Positions 29,454 to 37,346 of a stretch of DNA of 41,369 nucleotides are shown here, piece after piece; position 1 is the stretch's first letter, and each line of letters starts with the position of its first letter. The notes under the pieces are model-generated. The model made no database searches and was not told the origin of the DNA. It saw only the letters and a list, made by a program, of their open reading frames with translations. Made by a program: the position numbers and the translations under genes. The DNA comes from Nocardiopsis kunsanensis DSM 44524 (GTDB taxonomy: Bacteria; Actinomycetota; Actinomycetes; Streptosporangiales; Streptosporangiaceae), in the NCBI RefSeq assembly GCF_000340965.1, contig NZ_ANAY01000045.1, positions 1 through 41,369 of the forward strand. The letters run 5' to 3'.

Positions 29454-30476
29454 ATGACTTCGCCGCTGCTGACCACACCTGGTGCCGTGAATGCCGAGAC
29501 CACCGACGACGGGGTGGCCGCCCACTACGGGGACCCCACACGTGAAGGACGGGCCATCGAGCGTTCCGGCGCCTGGGTGGACCGTTCCAACCGCGGAGTG
29601 GTCAAGGTCTCCGGCCCCGACCGCCTGAACTGGCTCAACGATCTCACCAGCCAGTACACACAGGGGTTGCCCGCCGGCGCCGGGACCGAGGCGCTGGTCA
29701 TGGACACCCGGGGCCGTCTCAAGCACCATCTGTCCCTCGTCGACGACGGCGAGGCCACCTGGATCCACACCGAACCGGGCGGCGGCGCCCCTCTGGCACA
29801 GTTCCTGGACTCCATGCGGTTCATGCTGCGGGTCGAGATCGAGGACCTGTCGGACAGCCGCGCGGTGCTGACCGTGCTCGGCCCGGACCGCGACCGTCTC
29901 GTGGACACCCTCGACACCGCGGACGTGCCGGTACGCGCCTCCGAGTACGAGAGCGACCTGTTCGTGCCCACCGCTCGGGTCAGGGAGACCGCTGACACGC
30001 TCACCGAGGCGGGTGCCAAGCCGGCGGGCATGTGGGCCTACGAGGCCCAACGGATCGCCGAGCACCGAGTGCGTCCCGGTGTGGACACCGACGAGCGCAC
30101 CATCCCGCACGAGGTCGACTGGGTCGGTCGCGCCGTGCACCTGGAGAAGGGCTGCTACCCCGGTCAGGAGACCGTCGCCCGTGTGCACAACCTCGGACGT
30201 CCTCCGCGCCGCCTGGTCATGCTGCACCTGGACGGCACCGCCGAGCGGCTGCCGGATGTCGGTGCCGACATCGAGCTGGAGGGCCGCAAGATCGGGCGTG
30301 TGGGTTCCTCGGCCCGCCACCACGAGCTCGGTCCCATCGCTCTGGGTGTGCTCAAGCGCAACGCCCCGACCGACGCCGAGCTGACCGTCGACGAGATCGC
30401 CGCCTCCCAGGAGGTCGTGGTCGACCCCGACACCGGCGCCAACGCCCAGATCAACCTGCGTCGCCGTCCCAACTGA
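29454..30476 (+). CDS. ygfZ: YgfZ/GcvT-like folate-binding Fe-S cluster protein
   Basis: A 340-residue protein of the GcvT-like family. The family hallmark K-G-C-Y-x-G-Q-E is present as KGCYPGQE (Lys232-Glu239, Cys234), and upstream segments RGVVKVSGPDRLNWLNDLTSQ and MDTRGRLKHHLSLVDD are typical. YgfZ uses tetrahydrofolate and helps assemble or repair Fe-S clusters, notably in MiaB-type radical SAM enzymes. The domain order is GcvT-like folate domain then a C-terminal barrel (VMLHLDGTAERLPDVGADIELEGRKIGRVGS). It lacks glycine-cleavage gcvH/gcvP neighbours, which argues against an aminomethyltransferase. ATG 29454 is preceded by a leaderless-type -10. Confidence 0.93.
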   Translation: MTSPLLTTPGAVNAETTDDGVAAHYGDPTREGRAIERSGAWVDRSNRGVVKVSGPDRLNWLNDLTSQYTQGLPAGAGTEALVMDTRGRLKHHLSLVDDGEATWIHTEPGGGAPLAQFLDSMRFMLRVEIEDLSDSRAVLTVLGPDRDRLVDTLDTADVPVRASEYESDLFVPTARVRETADTLTEAGAKPAGMWAYEAQRIAEHRVRPGVDTDERTIPHEVDWVGRAVHLEKGCYPGQETVARVHNLGRPPRRLVMLHLDGTAERLPDVGADIELEGRKIGRVGSSARHHELGPIALGVLKRNAPTDAELTVDEIAASQEVVVDPDTGANAQINLRRRPN

Positions 30477-30580
30477 GCCACGGCCCCACCGGGGCGCACG
30501 GCCGTGTGTACCGACAGGCGCGTCGGCGGCGCGGCCCTGCGCTCCCGTTCCCCTGTGAGCGGCGCTGAGCCGCACGGGTC

Positions 30581-30612
30581 CGGGCCCGCAGCCCGAATGG
30601 GACGCGGGCCCG
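30581..30612 (+). terminator. Hairpin terminator after ygfZ
   Basis: CGGGCCCGC (30581-30589) pairs with GCGGGCCCG (30604-30612). After a small internal loop, CCC-GAAT-GGG closes the hairpin. A TTT tract follows at 30622-30624. It sits between convergent ygfZ and the oxidoreductase gene. A weaker GCCCC-ACC-GGGGC hairpin is at 30483-30495. Confidence 0.6.
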
Positions 30613-30685
30613 CGGCGGGCCTTTCCGAGGCCGGACACGGGCCGTGTGCGATGCCGCTCGCCCCGACCGGTCCGGTCCTGCCGGA

Positions 30686-31606
30686 TCAGACCGTCAGGAC
30701 GATCTTGCCCCGAGTACGGCCCTCCTGGTTGAGGCGCCAGGCGTCCGCCGCCCCCGCGAGTGGGAAGCTGCGCTCGACGTGCACCGAGAGCTTGCCCTCG
30801 TCGGCCAGACGTGCCAGTTCGGCCAGGTCACCGTGGTCCGGGCGCACCCACAGGTGGTGGCCTCCGTGATCGGCCACGGACGGGTCGGCGACCGAGACGA
30901 TGCGGCGCGTCTTCTTCACGAGGGGCAGCGAGGCTTCGACGGCGCCCTCACCCACGAAGTCGAAGACCGCGTCCACACCCTCGGGTGCCAGGGCGCGTAC
31001 CCGGTCCGCCAGGCCCTCGCCGTAGGTGACGGGTTCCGCGCCCAGGGAACGCAGGTAGTCGTGGTTGCGTTCACTGGCGGTACCGATGACCCGGGCCCCG
31101 CGAGCACGGGCGATCTGCACGGCGAAGGAGCCCACACCGCCGGCGGCCGCGTGGACGAGCGCCGTCTCCCCCGAGACCGGGGCGACACGATCGATGGACT
31201 GCAGCGCGGTCAGCCCGGCCAGGGGCACCCCTGCGGCCTCGTTCCAGTCCAGGGCACGGGGTTTGTGCGCGATCATCCGCACGTTCGCCGACACCAGTTC
31301 GGCGTAGGTACCGTTCTGCGCCCAGTCCTTGCGGATGTATCCGTAGACCTCGTCCCCGACCTGGTACTCGGGGGCGTCGAAACCGGTCGCCTCGACGACA
31401 CCGGCCACGTCCCAACCCGGGATCAGCGGGAAGCGGGCCTCCACGACGGCGTCGAGGCCGCCCGAGGCGAGCTTCCAGTCGACGGGGTTGATCCCCGCGG
31501 CGCGGACCCGGATCAGGACCTCGTCGGGGCCGACCTTGGGGTCGGGGAGCTCGGTCTCGGTGAGCTCGTCGGCGGTTCCGTAGTTGTTCAGTGCGATTGC
31601 CCTCAT
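30686..31606 (-). CDS. NADPH-dependent quinone-type oxidoreductase (MDR family)
   Basis: A 306-residue medium-chain reductase. ATG 31606 gives the usual MRAIALNNYGTADELTETELPDP; an upstream ATG at 31639 with GGGGGCGG before it is also possible and would add 11 residues. The GroES-like N-terminal half (EVLIRVRAAGINPVDWKLASGG, PGWDVAGVVEATG, YQVGDEVYGY) lacks zinc-binding Cys, as in zeta-crystallin/QOR types. The Rossmann half has ALVHAAAGGVGSFAVQIARARGARVIGTAS. The C-terminus AADAWRLNQEGRTRGKIVLTV is typical. The substrate, probably an enone or quinone, cannot be told from sequence. Confidence 0.9.
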   Translation of the reverse strand: MRAIALNNYGTADELTETELPDPKVGPDEVLIRVRAAGINPVDWKLASGGLDAVVEARFPLIPGWDVAGVVEATGFDAPEYQVGDEVYGYIRKDWAQNGTYAELVSANVRMIAHKPRALDWNEAAGVPLAGLTALQSIDRVAPVSGETALVHAAAGGVGSFAVQIARARGARVIGTASERNHDYLRSLGAEPVTYGEGLADRVRALAPEGVDAVFDFVGEGAVEASLPLVKKTRRIVSVADPSVADHGGHHLWVRPDHGDLAELARLADEGKLSVHVERSFPLAGAADAWRLNQEGRTRGKIVLTV

Positions 31607-31722
31607 GTTCAGCAACAGCGACGTGTCCCGCCAGGACATTCCGCCCCCGCGGCGGCCGACTCCCGACACAGGTGTGCCCGCCGCACCCGGGCGCGGCGGG
31701 CACACGGAACGCGTGCGAGGGA

Positions 31723-32436
31723 TCAGTGCAGGGCGGCGGCCAGGCGCTCGTCGTGCAAGCGCTCACCCCACGCCGGGGGCAGCGGGCTCAGCTGCCCCAC
31801 ACGCCAGCGCAGCAGCAGGTCGGCCAGCTCCGGGTTGCGGGGCAGTGCCGGACCGTGCAGGTAGGTGCCCAGGATCTGGCCCTGGTAGGCACCCTCGATC
31901 CGGTCGTCGTTGCCGATACCGCGGACGACCGTGGACAGCGGGCGGGCGGACGGGCCGAGCACGGTGCGGCCCCGGTGGTTCTCGAAACCGGTGATGCGGC
32001 CGACGCCGAGCGCCGGGTCCACGTCGGCGACGATCTCCCCGACCGCGCGGGTCTCGCCGCGGTTGCTGCGGATGTCGAGGATCCCCACCCCCGGGAGCGG
32101 GTTGGACTCGTCGTCGCCGTAGCTCTCACCGATGATCTGGTAACCGGCGCAGACGGCGAACACACACGCCCCGTTGTGCGCGGCGCGTGCCAGGCCGCCG
32201 TCGGCACGCAGGCGCTCGGCCGCCAGGATCTGCGGGCGGTCCTCACCGCCGCCGAGCAGATAGACGTCACCGTGCTCGGGTACCGGGTCGCTGGAATGGA
32301 CGTGCACGACCTCGGTGGGGATGCCGCGTAGTTCGGCGCGGCGCTTGAGGATCAGGGCGTTGCCCTGGTCGCCGTAGGTGCTCAGCAGGTCGGGGTAGAT
32401 CCACACGATCCGAAGAGCGCTGCTGGTGTCGGTCAT
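31723..32436 (-). CDS. gatD: Lipid II isoglutaminyl synthase, glutaminase subunit GatD
   Basis: A 237-residue class I glutamine amidotransferase of the CobB/CobQ-like type. The nucleophile is Cys96 in FAVCAGYQIIGESY and the catalytic His194 is in GTYLHGPALPRNPELAD. IYPDLLSTYGDQGNALILKRR and LGGGEDRPQ match GatD. It supplies ammonia to MurT, which amidates the alpha-carboxyl of D-Glu in the lipid II stem peptide. It is 14 bases downstream of murT in the same operon. Amidation is needed for efficient peptidoglycan cross-linking in actinobacteria and Gram-positive cocci. Confidence 0.94.
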   Translation of the reverse strand: MTDTSSALRIVWIYPDLLSTYGDQGNALILKRRAELRGIPTEVVHVHSSDPVPEHGDVYLLGGGEDRPQILAAERLRADGGLARAAHNGACVFAVCAGYQIIGESYGDDESNPLPGVGILDIRSNRGETRAVGEIVADVDPALGVGRITGFENHRGRTVLGPSARPLSTVVRGIGNDDRIEGAYQGQILGTYLHGPALPRNPELADLLLRWRVGQLSPLPPAWGERLHDERLAAALH

Positions 32437-32450
32437 GGTCGTGAACTCCC

Positions 32451-33707
32451 CTACTGGACTCGGCCGTACGCCGTGCGGATCTGTTGGAAAGCCGTGTAGT
32501 TGGCGATGACGTCGACCTTGGTGATGTCGGGACGCTCGGACTTGAGACGGCCCAGGACCTCGTCGACCCGATCGGCGACCTCGAAGGGCACACCGTCGGT
32601 CTCCAGGCGCAGCGCGAGGTCGGTGCGCCGCTCACCCATCACGAAGACGCGCCGGTCGCGCAGGACCCGGTAGTCGACGTCCCACAGCCACGAGGTGTCC
32701 TTGCCGTCGGGTACCTGGGCGTTGACCCCCAGGATCACGGGTACACGCGGCGGGTCGAGGACGGCGAAGGACTCGAGCCATCCGGCCGGGTTCTTGGCCA
32801 GCAGCAGGCGGACCTCGACCCCCATGGTGACCACGGAGGTGTAACGCCCGGCCACGGATCTGATCTCGCGGAGGCGCTCGATGGTGCGCTCGGGGTGCAT
32901 CCCGTACCCGGCGGCGGTGGCCGCGGCGATGGCGGCGTTGGCGCGGTTGGCGTCACCGGGCAGGTTGAGCTGCAACTTGATGCGCTGCCCGTCCGGGGCC
33001 ACGAGGGTGTCGTCGTCGTTGTCGACGGCCCAGGCGGCCTGCGGGCGCGCCAGACCGCACTCGGGGCACTCCCAGTGCGGGTCGCTCTCACGGTTGAGGT
33101 GGGCGCCGCACTCGGGGCAGCACCAGGAGTCCTCCTTCCAGCGCTGGCCGGCCGAGACCCAGGTGGCGTTGGGTGCCCCGAGACCCGCCCACGCCACGAG
33201 CGGGTCGTCGGCGTTGGCGATGACGTGGGTGTTGGTCTTGCCGAGGGCGGTGCGCCACTTCTTGGCGAGGAGGTTGATCTCCGAAGCACGGTCCATCTGG
33301 TCGCGGCTGAGGTTCATGAGCACGACGAAGGCCGGCTGGGTGGCCTCGATGACCTGTGGGAGGTACTTCTCGTCGACCTCCAGGACCCCGTTGACCGCGG
33401 ACTTCTCTGTCGAGAGCGCGGTGATGTGCCCGGTGGGCATGTTCGCGCCCTGCTCGTTGGTGGCCACGGCACCGAACTCGCGCAGGGCCTGGGAAATGAG
33501 CCGGGTCGTGGTGGTCTTGCCGTTGGTGGCGCTGACCAGGGCCAGGCGGCGGCCACGGGAGAGCCTGCTGAGCAGGTCCGGCTGGACCTTGAGCGCGACA
33601 CGCCCACCGATGACGGAGCCGTCACCGCGCCCGGTGGCACGGGACAGGCCGGCTGCGCTCCTACCCAGTACCGATGCCAGTTGGGCACGCAAGGGAAGTT
33701 CGCTCAT
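32451..33707 (-). CDS. murT: Lipid II isoglutaminyl synthase, Mur-ligase-like subunit MurT
   Basis: A 418-residue Mur-ligase-like protein. The ATP-binding loop is TNGKTTTT (61-68) in LVSATNGKTTTTRLISQAL, followed by NEQGANMPTGH, the EVDEKYLP segment and NLSRDQMDR. A Cys4 zinc ribbon (CCPEC at 196-200, CPEC at 214-217) is inserted in the central domain, a MurT hallmark. The C-terminal DUF1727 domain covers about 305-418 (LLLAKNPAGWLESFAVL, RVFVMGERRTDLALRLE). It activates and amidates lipid II D-Glu with ammonia from GatD. GGAG lies six bases before ATG 33707. An uncharacterised membrane-protein gene lies 86 bases upstream on the same strand. Confidence 0.95.
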   Translation of the reverse strand: MSELPLRAQLASVLGRSAAGLSRATGRGDGSVIGGRVALKVQPDLLSRLSRGRRLALVSATNGKTTTTRLISQALREFGAVATNEQGANMPTGHITALSTEKSAVNGVLEVDEKYLPQVIEATQPAFVVLMNLSRDQMDRASEINLLAKKWRTALGKTNTHVIANADDPLVAWAGLGAPNATWVSAGQRWKEDSWCCPECGAHLNRESDPHWECPECGLARPQAAWAVDNDDDTLVAPDGQRIKLQLNLPGDANRANAAIAAATAAGYGMHPERTIERLREIRSVAGRYTSVVTMGVEVRLLLAKNPAGWLESFAVLDPPRVPVILGVNAQVPDGKDTSWLWDVDYRVLRDRRVFVMGERRTDLALRLETDGVPFEVADRVDEVLGRLKSERPDITKVDVIANYTAFQQIRTAYGRVQ

Positions 33708-33793
33708 CTCAACTCCACGATCGCTCGATCACCCGGTGTCGCCGGGCCCGGGGCTTGGGTGATGGTCGGGCCAAGCTTAATGTCCACCGCCGG

Positions 33794-35896
33794 TCAGGCT
33801 CGCCAGTCCAGACGCTCGGGCGGCGGCCCGAGGTTGGGCGGGACCCGCTCCGGGAACCGGCCGGTGTCGGCTCCCACCGGGGCCGGGTACCACTCCCGCT
33901 CGCGGCCGTGCCGTCCACCCGTGTCGTCGGGCCCGGTGACCGGTGCCGTGCGGGCACCCCGACCCCCCGTACGCGGCCCGGGGGGAGCGGTCGCGCCGGG
34001 TGTTCCGTGCCCGGCATCCGTCCCCTGACCGGACTTCCAGGAGTCGTCCACCGTGGCCAGAGTGGCCGTGGACAGGGTGAGGATACCCGGGTTGGTGTCG
34101 GCCAGGACCGGGCCGGAGGGGTCGAGGACCAACGCCAGGGTCTCGGGGAGCGCGCGCAGAGCCGCAGCGTCGGTCCCACCGGTCCGCACAGGGGATCGGT
34201 CCCCGGACCCGCCGTCGGGCGGGGCGTCGACGCCTCGGACCCGTGCGGTCGCCCTGCCCCACTCCGTGGCCGAACTCACACGGCGCAGGAGATCGAGCGG
34301 GGCCACGGCCGCAGCGGCGTTGCGCACCACCGCACCGGACTCGGTGTGCGGCGAAGGGAACAGCCGTTCTTCATCGGTCTCGGTCTCGGTCTCCGGTTCG
34401 GCCTGCCGCCCGACGGTCTCAGTGAGCCGGTGCACGGCGAGTCGGCCCGGGTCCCCGCCGGGGTGCTCGGCCACGGCCCGTGCGAGGAGGTCGGCGTCAT
34501 CCTCCGTCCGCATCACCACCGGCAGGCAACGGGGGTCCTCGAAGCGGGCCAGGACCGGTTCCGAGGGGGATCGGAACAGCAGCACGACCTCCACACCACT
34601 GCCTTCGGCCACCGACAGGACCTGCTCGTACTCCCCCGCGGGCAGCCGCTCGGCCCCGCACACCACCACAGTGCGCCGCCGCGCCGGTGCGGGCGCGGCC
34701 GTACCGGCGGGCCGGTCCCCCAGGAGTTCGCTGAGGGCCGCAACTGCGTAGGTGCCGTAGGAACGGGCCGCTTCCTCCCCCGAGGCCCGGTCCACCGAGA
34801 TGATCTTGACCTGGGCGTAGGCGGTGTCGTCGGCCCGGGTCCCGACAGCTTCGAAAGGGGCCAGGCGGCGTTCGAGCTCCCAGGCACGCGCCCACACGTC
34901 CTGGTCGTCGCCGCACCGTGCCCGCACGTGGTCGCGCTCGTCACGGGAGAGCAGGGAGAGCGCGGGGTCGTCCTCGGCGTCGTCGTCCGCGCGGGTGAGC
35001 AGGGCCCGCAGGCCACCGATGATCTCCCGCACCCCGGCGTGCGGCCCCAGGACCTCGAGGAGCCGGAGCAGGAGTGTCTCGTCGGCGTCGACCCCTTCTT
35101 CCCTGCTCCCGGCCGCGGCCACCGCCGACAGGATGCGGGCGCGTTGGCCGGCGTCGAGGTCGGTGCCGAGGGTGACCGACGGTAGGTCCGCTGGAAGCAC
35201 CCAGTGCCGGGGGGCGACCGCGCACCTGCGGGCCAGGCGCCCGAGCTCCCGCGAGACCCCGTGTCCGGTGAGGTCGACGACGGTGAGGTCGCCACCCTCC
35301 CGCAGTCGGGACAGTCCGATCGTGGTGAGCAGGGCCGACCAGCCCGCGTCGGTGCCGCCTGCCACGATCACCGAGTCCACGCCCTCGGGCACAGTGACCC
35401 CGTACCAGTGCGGCTGGGCCTCGTAGGCGCGGGAGGCGCTCTGCCAGGCGGTGTAGGCCTCGGCGTGTGCGCGCTGGCGTTCGTGCAGCAGACGTTCGCG
35501 TTCGTCGCGTTCCACCGCCAGGCGTTCACGTGCCTGCCGTACCCGTTCGGAGGCCACGTGGCGTCCCTGCAGGAGCGCGACGGCCACGGGGACGGCGAGG
35601 GTCGCGCAGGCGAACACCCCGGCGAGGGCCAGGATGCCCGGCAGGATGCGCAAGCCCCACAGCAGTGGGCACAGCAGCATGAGGAGACCGAGCCCGGCCA
35701 GTGCGATGTGGAGGGGGCGATCGGTGTGGGCCTCGTTGTTGCCCTCGGTACCGGCACGCCCGCCCTCGGGGGGACCGGCGTCCTCCGGCGCCGGTCGGCG
35801 CGGGGCCTCACCGGGGTGCGGGATGAGAACGGCGGGCCGCCACCCCACATAGGTCCGTGAGGCTCGTGCGCGGGGGGCACGTGAGGGGGTGGACAT
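33794..35896 (-). CDS. Uncharacterised membrane protein with degenerate P-loop ATPase-like domain
   Basis: A 700-residue protein that I do not recognise as a named family. GGAGG lies 10 bases before ATG 35896. After a basic, Pro-rich stretch, two adjacent membrane helices occur at about 62-82 and 84-110. A charged coiled coil follows (about 114-147, ERVRQARERLAVERDERERLLHERQRAH). From about 165 there is an alpha/beta domain: DSVIVAGGTDAGWSALLTTI is laid out like a Walker A loop (GxxxxGKS) but with Trp in place of Lys, and GGDLTVVDLTGHGVSREL follows as a strand. The arrangement recalls FtsK/EccC-type ATPases that have lost activity. The C-terminal ~180 residues are low complexity. Its position upstream of murT-gatD suggests an envelope role, by inference only. 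Confidence 0.7.
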   Translation of the reverse strand: MSTPSRAPRARASRTYVGWRPAVLIPHPGEAPRRPAPEDAGPPEGGRAGTEGNNEAHTDRPLHIALAGLGLLMLLCPLLWGLRILPGILALAGVFACATLAVPVAVALLQGRHVASERVRQARERLAVERDERERLLHERQRAHAEAYTAWQSASRAYEAQPHWYGVTVPEGVDSVIVAGGTDAGWSALLTTIGLSRLREGGDLTVVDLTGHGVSRELGRLARRCAVAPRHWVLPADLPSVTLGTDLDAGQRARILSAVAAAGSREEGVDADETLLLRLLEVLGPHAGVREIIGGLRALLTRADDDAEDDPALSLLSRDERDHVRARCGDDQDVWARAWELERRLAPFEAVGTRADDTAYAQVKIISVDRASGEEAARSYGTYAVAALSELLGDRPAGTAAPAPARRRTVVVCGAERLPAGEYEQVLSVAEGSGVEVVLLFRSPSEPVLARFEDPRCLPVVMRTEDDADLLARAVAEHPGGDPGRLAVHRLTETVGRQAEPETETETDEERLFPSPHTESGAVVRNAAAAVAPLDLLRRVSSATEWGRATARVRGVDAPPDGGSGDRSPVRTGGTDAAALRALPETLALVLDPSGPVLADTNPGILTLSTATLATVDDSWKSGQGTDAGHGTPGATAPPGPRTGGRGARTAPVTGPDDTGGRHGREREWYPAPVGADTGRFPERVPPNLGPPPERLDWRA

Positions 35897-35919
35897 CGTC
35901 CCGGCACCTCCTGACCGAC

Positions 35920-35934
35920 CTTGAGTTCCTCAAG
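35920..35934. promoter_or_regulatory. Dyad upstream of the 33794-35896 gene
   Basis: CTTGAG-TTC-CTCAAG, perfect six-base arms, 24 bases before the ATG and just upstream of its ribosome site. On the minus strand TTGACT overlaps it. It could be an operator. No promoter hexamer pair is convincing. The remainder of 35935-36115 shows nothing I can name. Confidence 0.4.
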
Positions 35935-36115
35935 TCAAGCAGGCACCGCCACGCTCTTCCAGCCCCGAGCCCCCACCTGTGGACAAGCGCCGCGCACCCG
36001 GCTGCGAGCAGGACAGGAGCCCGCCCACCGACACGCCCGGGGTTCGTCCCGAGCCCTTCGCGCGCAGGAGCAGCACGGACGGCGCAGTGTCCGGGAGGCG
36101 CTCTCTCGGTACAGG

Positions 36116-36157
36116 ACGGCGCCGGCGGGGACGTCCTCCGTCCTCCGCCGGCGCCGT
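36116..36157 (-). terminator. Second hairpin downstream of DUF1416
   Basis: ACGGCGCCGGCGG (36116-36128) and CCGCCGGCGCCGT (36145-36157): a perfect 13-base-pair stem with a 16-base loop. It lies 42 bases past the DUF1416 stop and backs up the palindrome at 36169-36198. Confidence 0.6.
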
Positions 36158-36168
36158 TCACATGTGGG

Positions 36169-36198
36169 CACCGGCGCGGGCCGCGGCCCGCGCCGGTG
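36169..36198 (-). terminator. Perfect 30-base palindrome directly after the DUF1416 stop
   Basis: The half CACCGGCGCGGGCCG is followed at once by its exact reverse complement. It abuts the stop codon (36201-36199, minus strand). No U-run follows. It probably ends the sulfurtransferase-DUF1416 operon or stabilises its 3' end. Confidence 0.6.
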
Positions 36199-36504
36199 TC
36201 AGGCGTCCACCTGGATGTCGACGACCTTGCCGACCTCGGCGGTCACCGGGTACTCCCCGGTGAACCCCTGGGAGGCCAGCACACGCACCTTCCAGTCACC
36301 GTCGGCGGCGAAGAAGCGGAACGTGCCCTCCTCGCCGGTGGCCACCTCGCCGACGAAGTCGTCGGAGGGGTTGAGCAGCCGGGCGTGAGCGCCGCGCAGC
36401 GGCTGCCCACCACGGGTCACCGTGCCCTGGATGACGGCCTGGTCGCCTGCGTTCACGTCGGCGAGGGCGACGCCGCCCTCGGGGGCTCCGCAGCTGTCAC
36501 TCAC
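36199..36504 (-). CDS. DUF1416 protein
   Basis: A 101-residue protein from GTG 36504; the GTGA overlaps the sulfurtransferase stop by four bases, giving translational coupling. It is one transthyretin-like/carboxypeptidase-regulatory beta-sandwich: AVIQGTVTRGGQPLRGAHARLL, EVATGEEGTFRFFAADGDWKVRVL, and a final VTAEVGKVVDIQVDA. The N-terminus has a single Cys (MSDSCGAPEGG). DUF1416 follows CysA-type sulfurtransferases across actinobacteria, so a shared task in thiosulfate or sulfur metabolism is likely but unproven. Confidence 0.9.
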   Translation of the reverse strand: MSDSCGAPEGGVALADVNAGDQAVIQGTVTRGGQPLRGAHARLLNPSDDFVGEVATGEEGTFRFFAADGDWKVRVLASQGFTGEYPVTAEVGKVVDIQVDA

Positions 36505-37346
36505 TTGGCCTCGGCCTCCCCCACCTCGACCGGGACCCCGACCAGCGAGCCGTACTCGCTCCAGGAGCCGTCGTAGTTCTTGACGTTGGGAACGCCGATG
36601 AGCTCACGCAGCGCGAACCAGCTGTGCGAGGAGCGCTCGCCGATACGGCAGTAGGCGATGATGTCCTTGTCCAGGTCCACCCCGGCGCTGGTGTAGAGCT
36701 CGCGCAGCTCCTCGGCGCTCTTGAAGGTCCCGTCCTCGTTGGCCGTCTTGGCCCACGGGATGTTGCGCGCAGTCGGGACGTGCCCGCCGATCTGTGCTGC
36801 TTCCTGGGGCAGGTGTGCCGGGGCGAGCAGCTTGCCGGTGAACTCGTCGGGCGAACGGACGTCGACCAGGGCCTTGGTGCCGATGGCGTCGACGACCTCG
36901 TCGCGGAAGGCGCGGATCGAGGTGTCCTGTTCCTCGGCCTCGTACTCGGTGGCGGCCCGCTCGGGCACCTCCGTGACGAGCTCGCGGGAGTCCAGCTCCC
37001 ACTTCTTGCGGCCACCGTCCATCAGGCGGACGTTCTCGTGGCCGTAGAGCTTGAAGTACCAGTACGCGTAGGCGGCGAACCAGTTGTTGTTGCCGCCGTA
37101 CAGGATGACCTGGTCGTCGTTGCCGATGCCCTTGGCGGAAAGAAGCTTCTCGAAGCCGGCCTTGTCCACGAAGTCGTGGCGAACCGGGTCCTGGAGGTCC
37201 GTCTTCCAGTCGATCTTGACGGCACCTCGGATGTGGCCCTTGTCGTAGGCGGACGTGTCCTCGTCGACCTCGACGAGGACCACGTGGTCGTCGTCCAGGT
37301 GAGCCTCCACCCAGTCGGCGTCCACGAGGACGTCGGAGCGGCTCAT
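36501..37346 (-). CDS. sseA: Thiosulfate sulfurtransferase (two-domain rhodanese, SseA/CysA type)
   Basis: A 281-residue tandem rhodanese. ATG 37346 was chosen for GGAGG seven bases upstream, which removes ten residues from the longest frame. The N-terminal inactive domain (VLVEVDEDTSAYDKGHIRGA, VILYGGNNNWFAAYAYWYF) is followed by the catalytic domain with VDVRSPDEFTGK, GHVPTARNIPW and the active-site loop AYCRIGERSSHSWF (Cys233). The CRIGERS loop is typical of actinobacterial CysA sulfurtransferases, which move sulfur from thiosulfate. It is coupled to DUF1416. The 520 bases upstream contain no recognised gene. Confidence 0.94.
   Translation of the reverse strand: MSRSDVLVDADWVEAHLDDDHVVLVEVDEDTSAYDKGHIRGAVKIDWKTDLQDPVRHDFVDKAGFEKLLSAKGIGNDDQVILYGGNNNWFAAYAYWYFKLYGHENVRLMDGGRKKWELDSRELVTEVPERAATEYEAEEQDTSIRAFRDEVVDAIGTKALVDVRSPDEFTGKLLAPAHLPQEAAQIGGHVPTARNIPWAKTANEDGTFKSAEELRELYTSAGVDLDKDIIAYCRIGERSSHSWFALRELIGVPNVKNYDGSWSEYGSLVGVPVEVGEAEAK

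Noticed and set aside
29308..29541. 77-residue minus-strand frame in the nitrobindin-ygfZ gap
   Set aside because: Composition is Arg/Ser/Pro-rich, it overlaps the ygfZ start, and no ribosome site or family match is seen.
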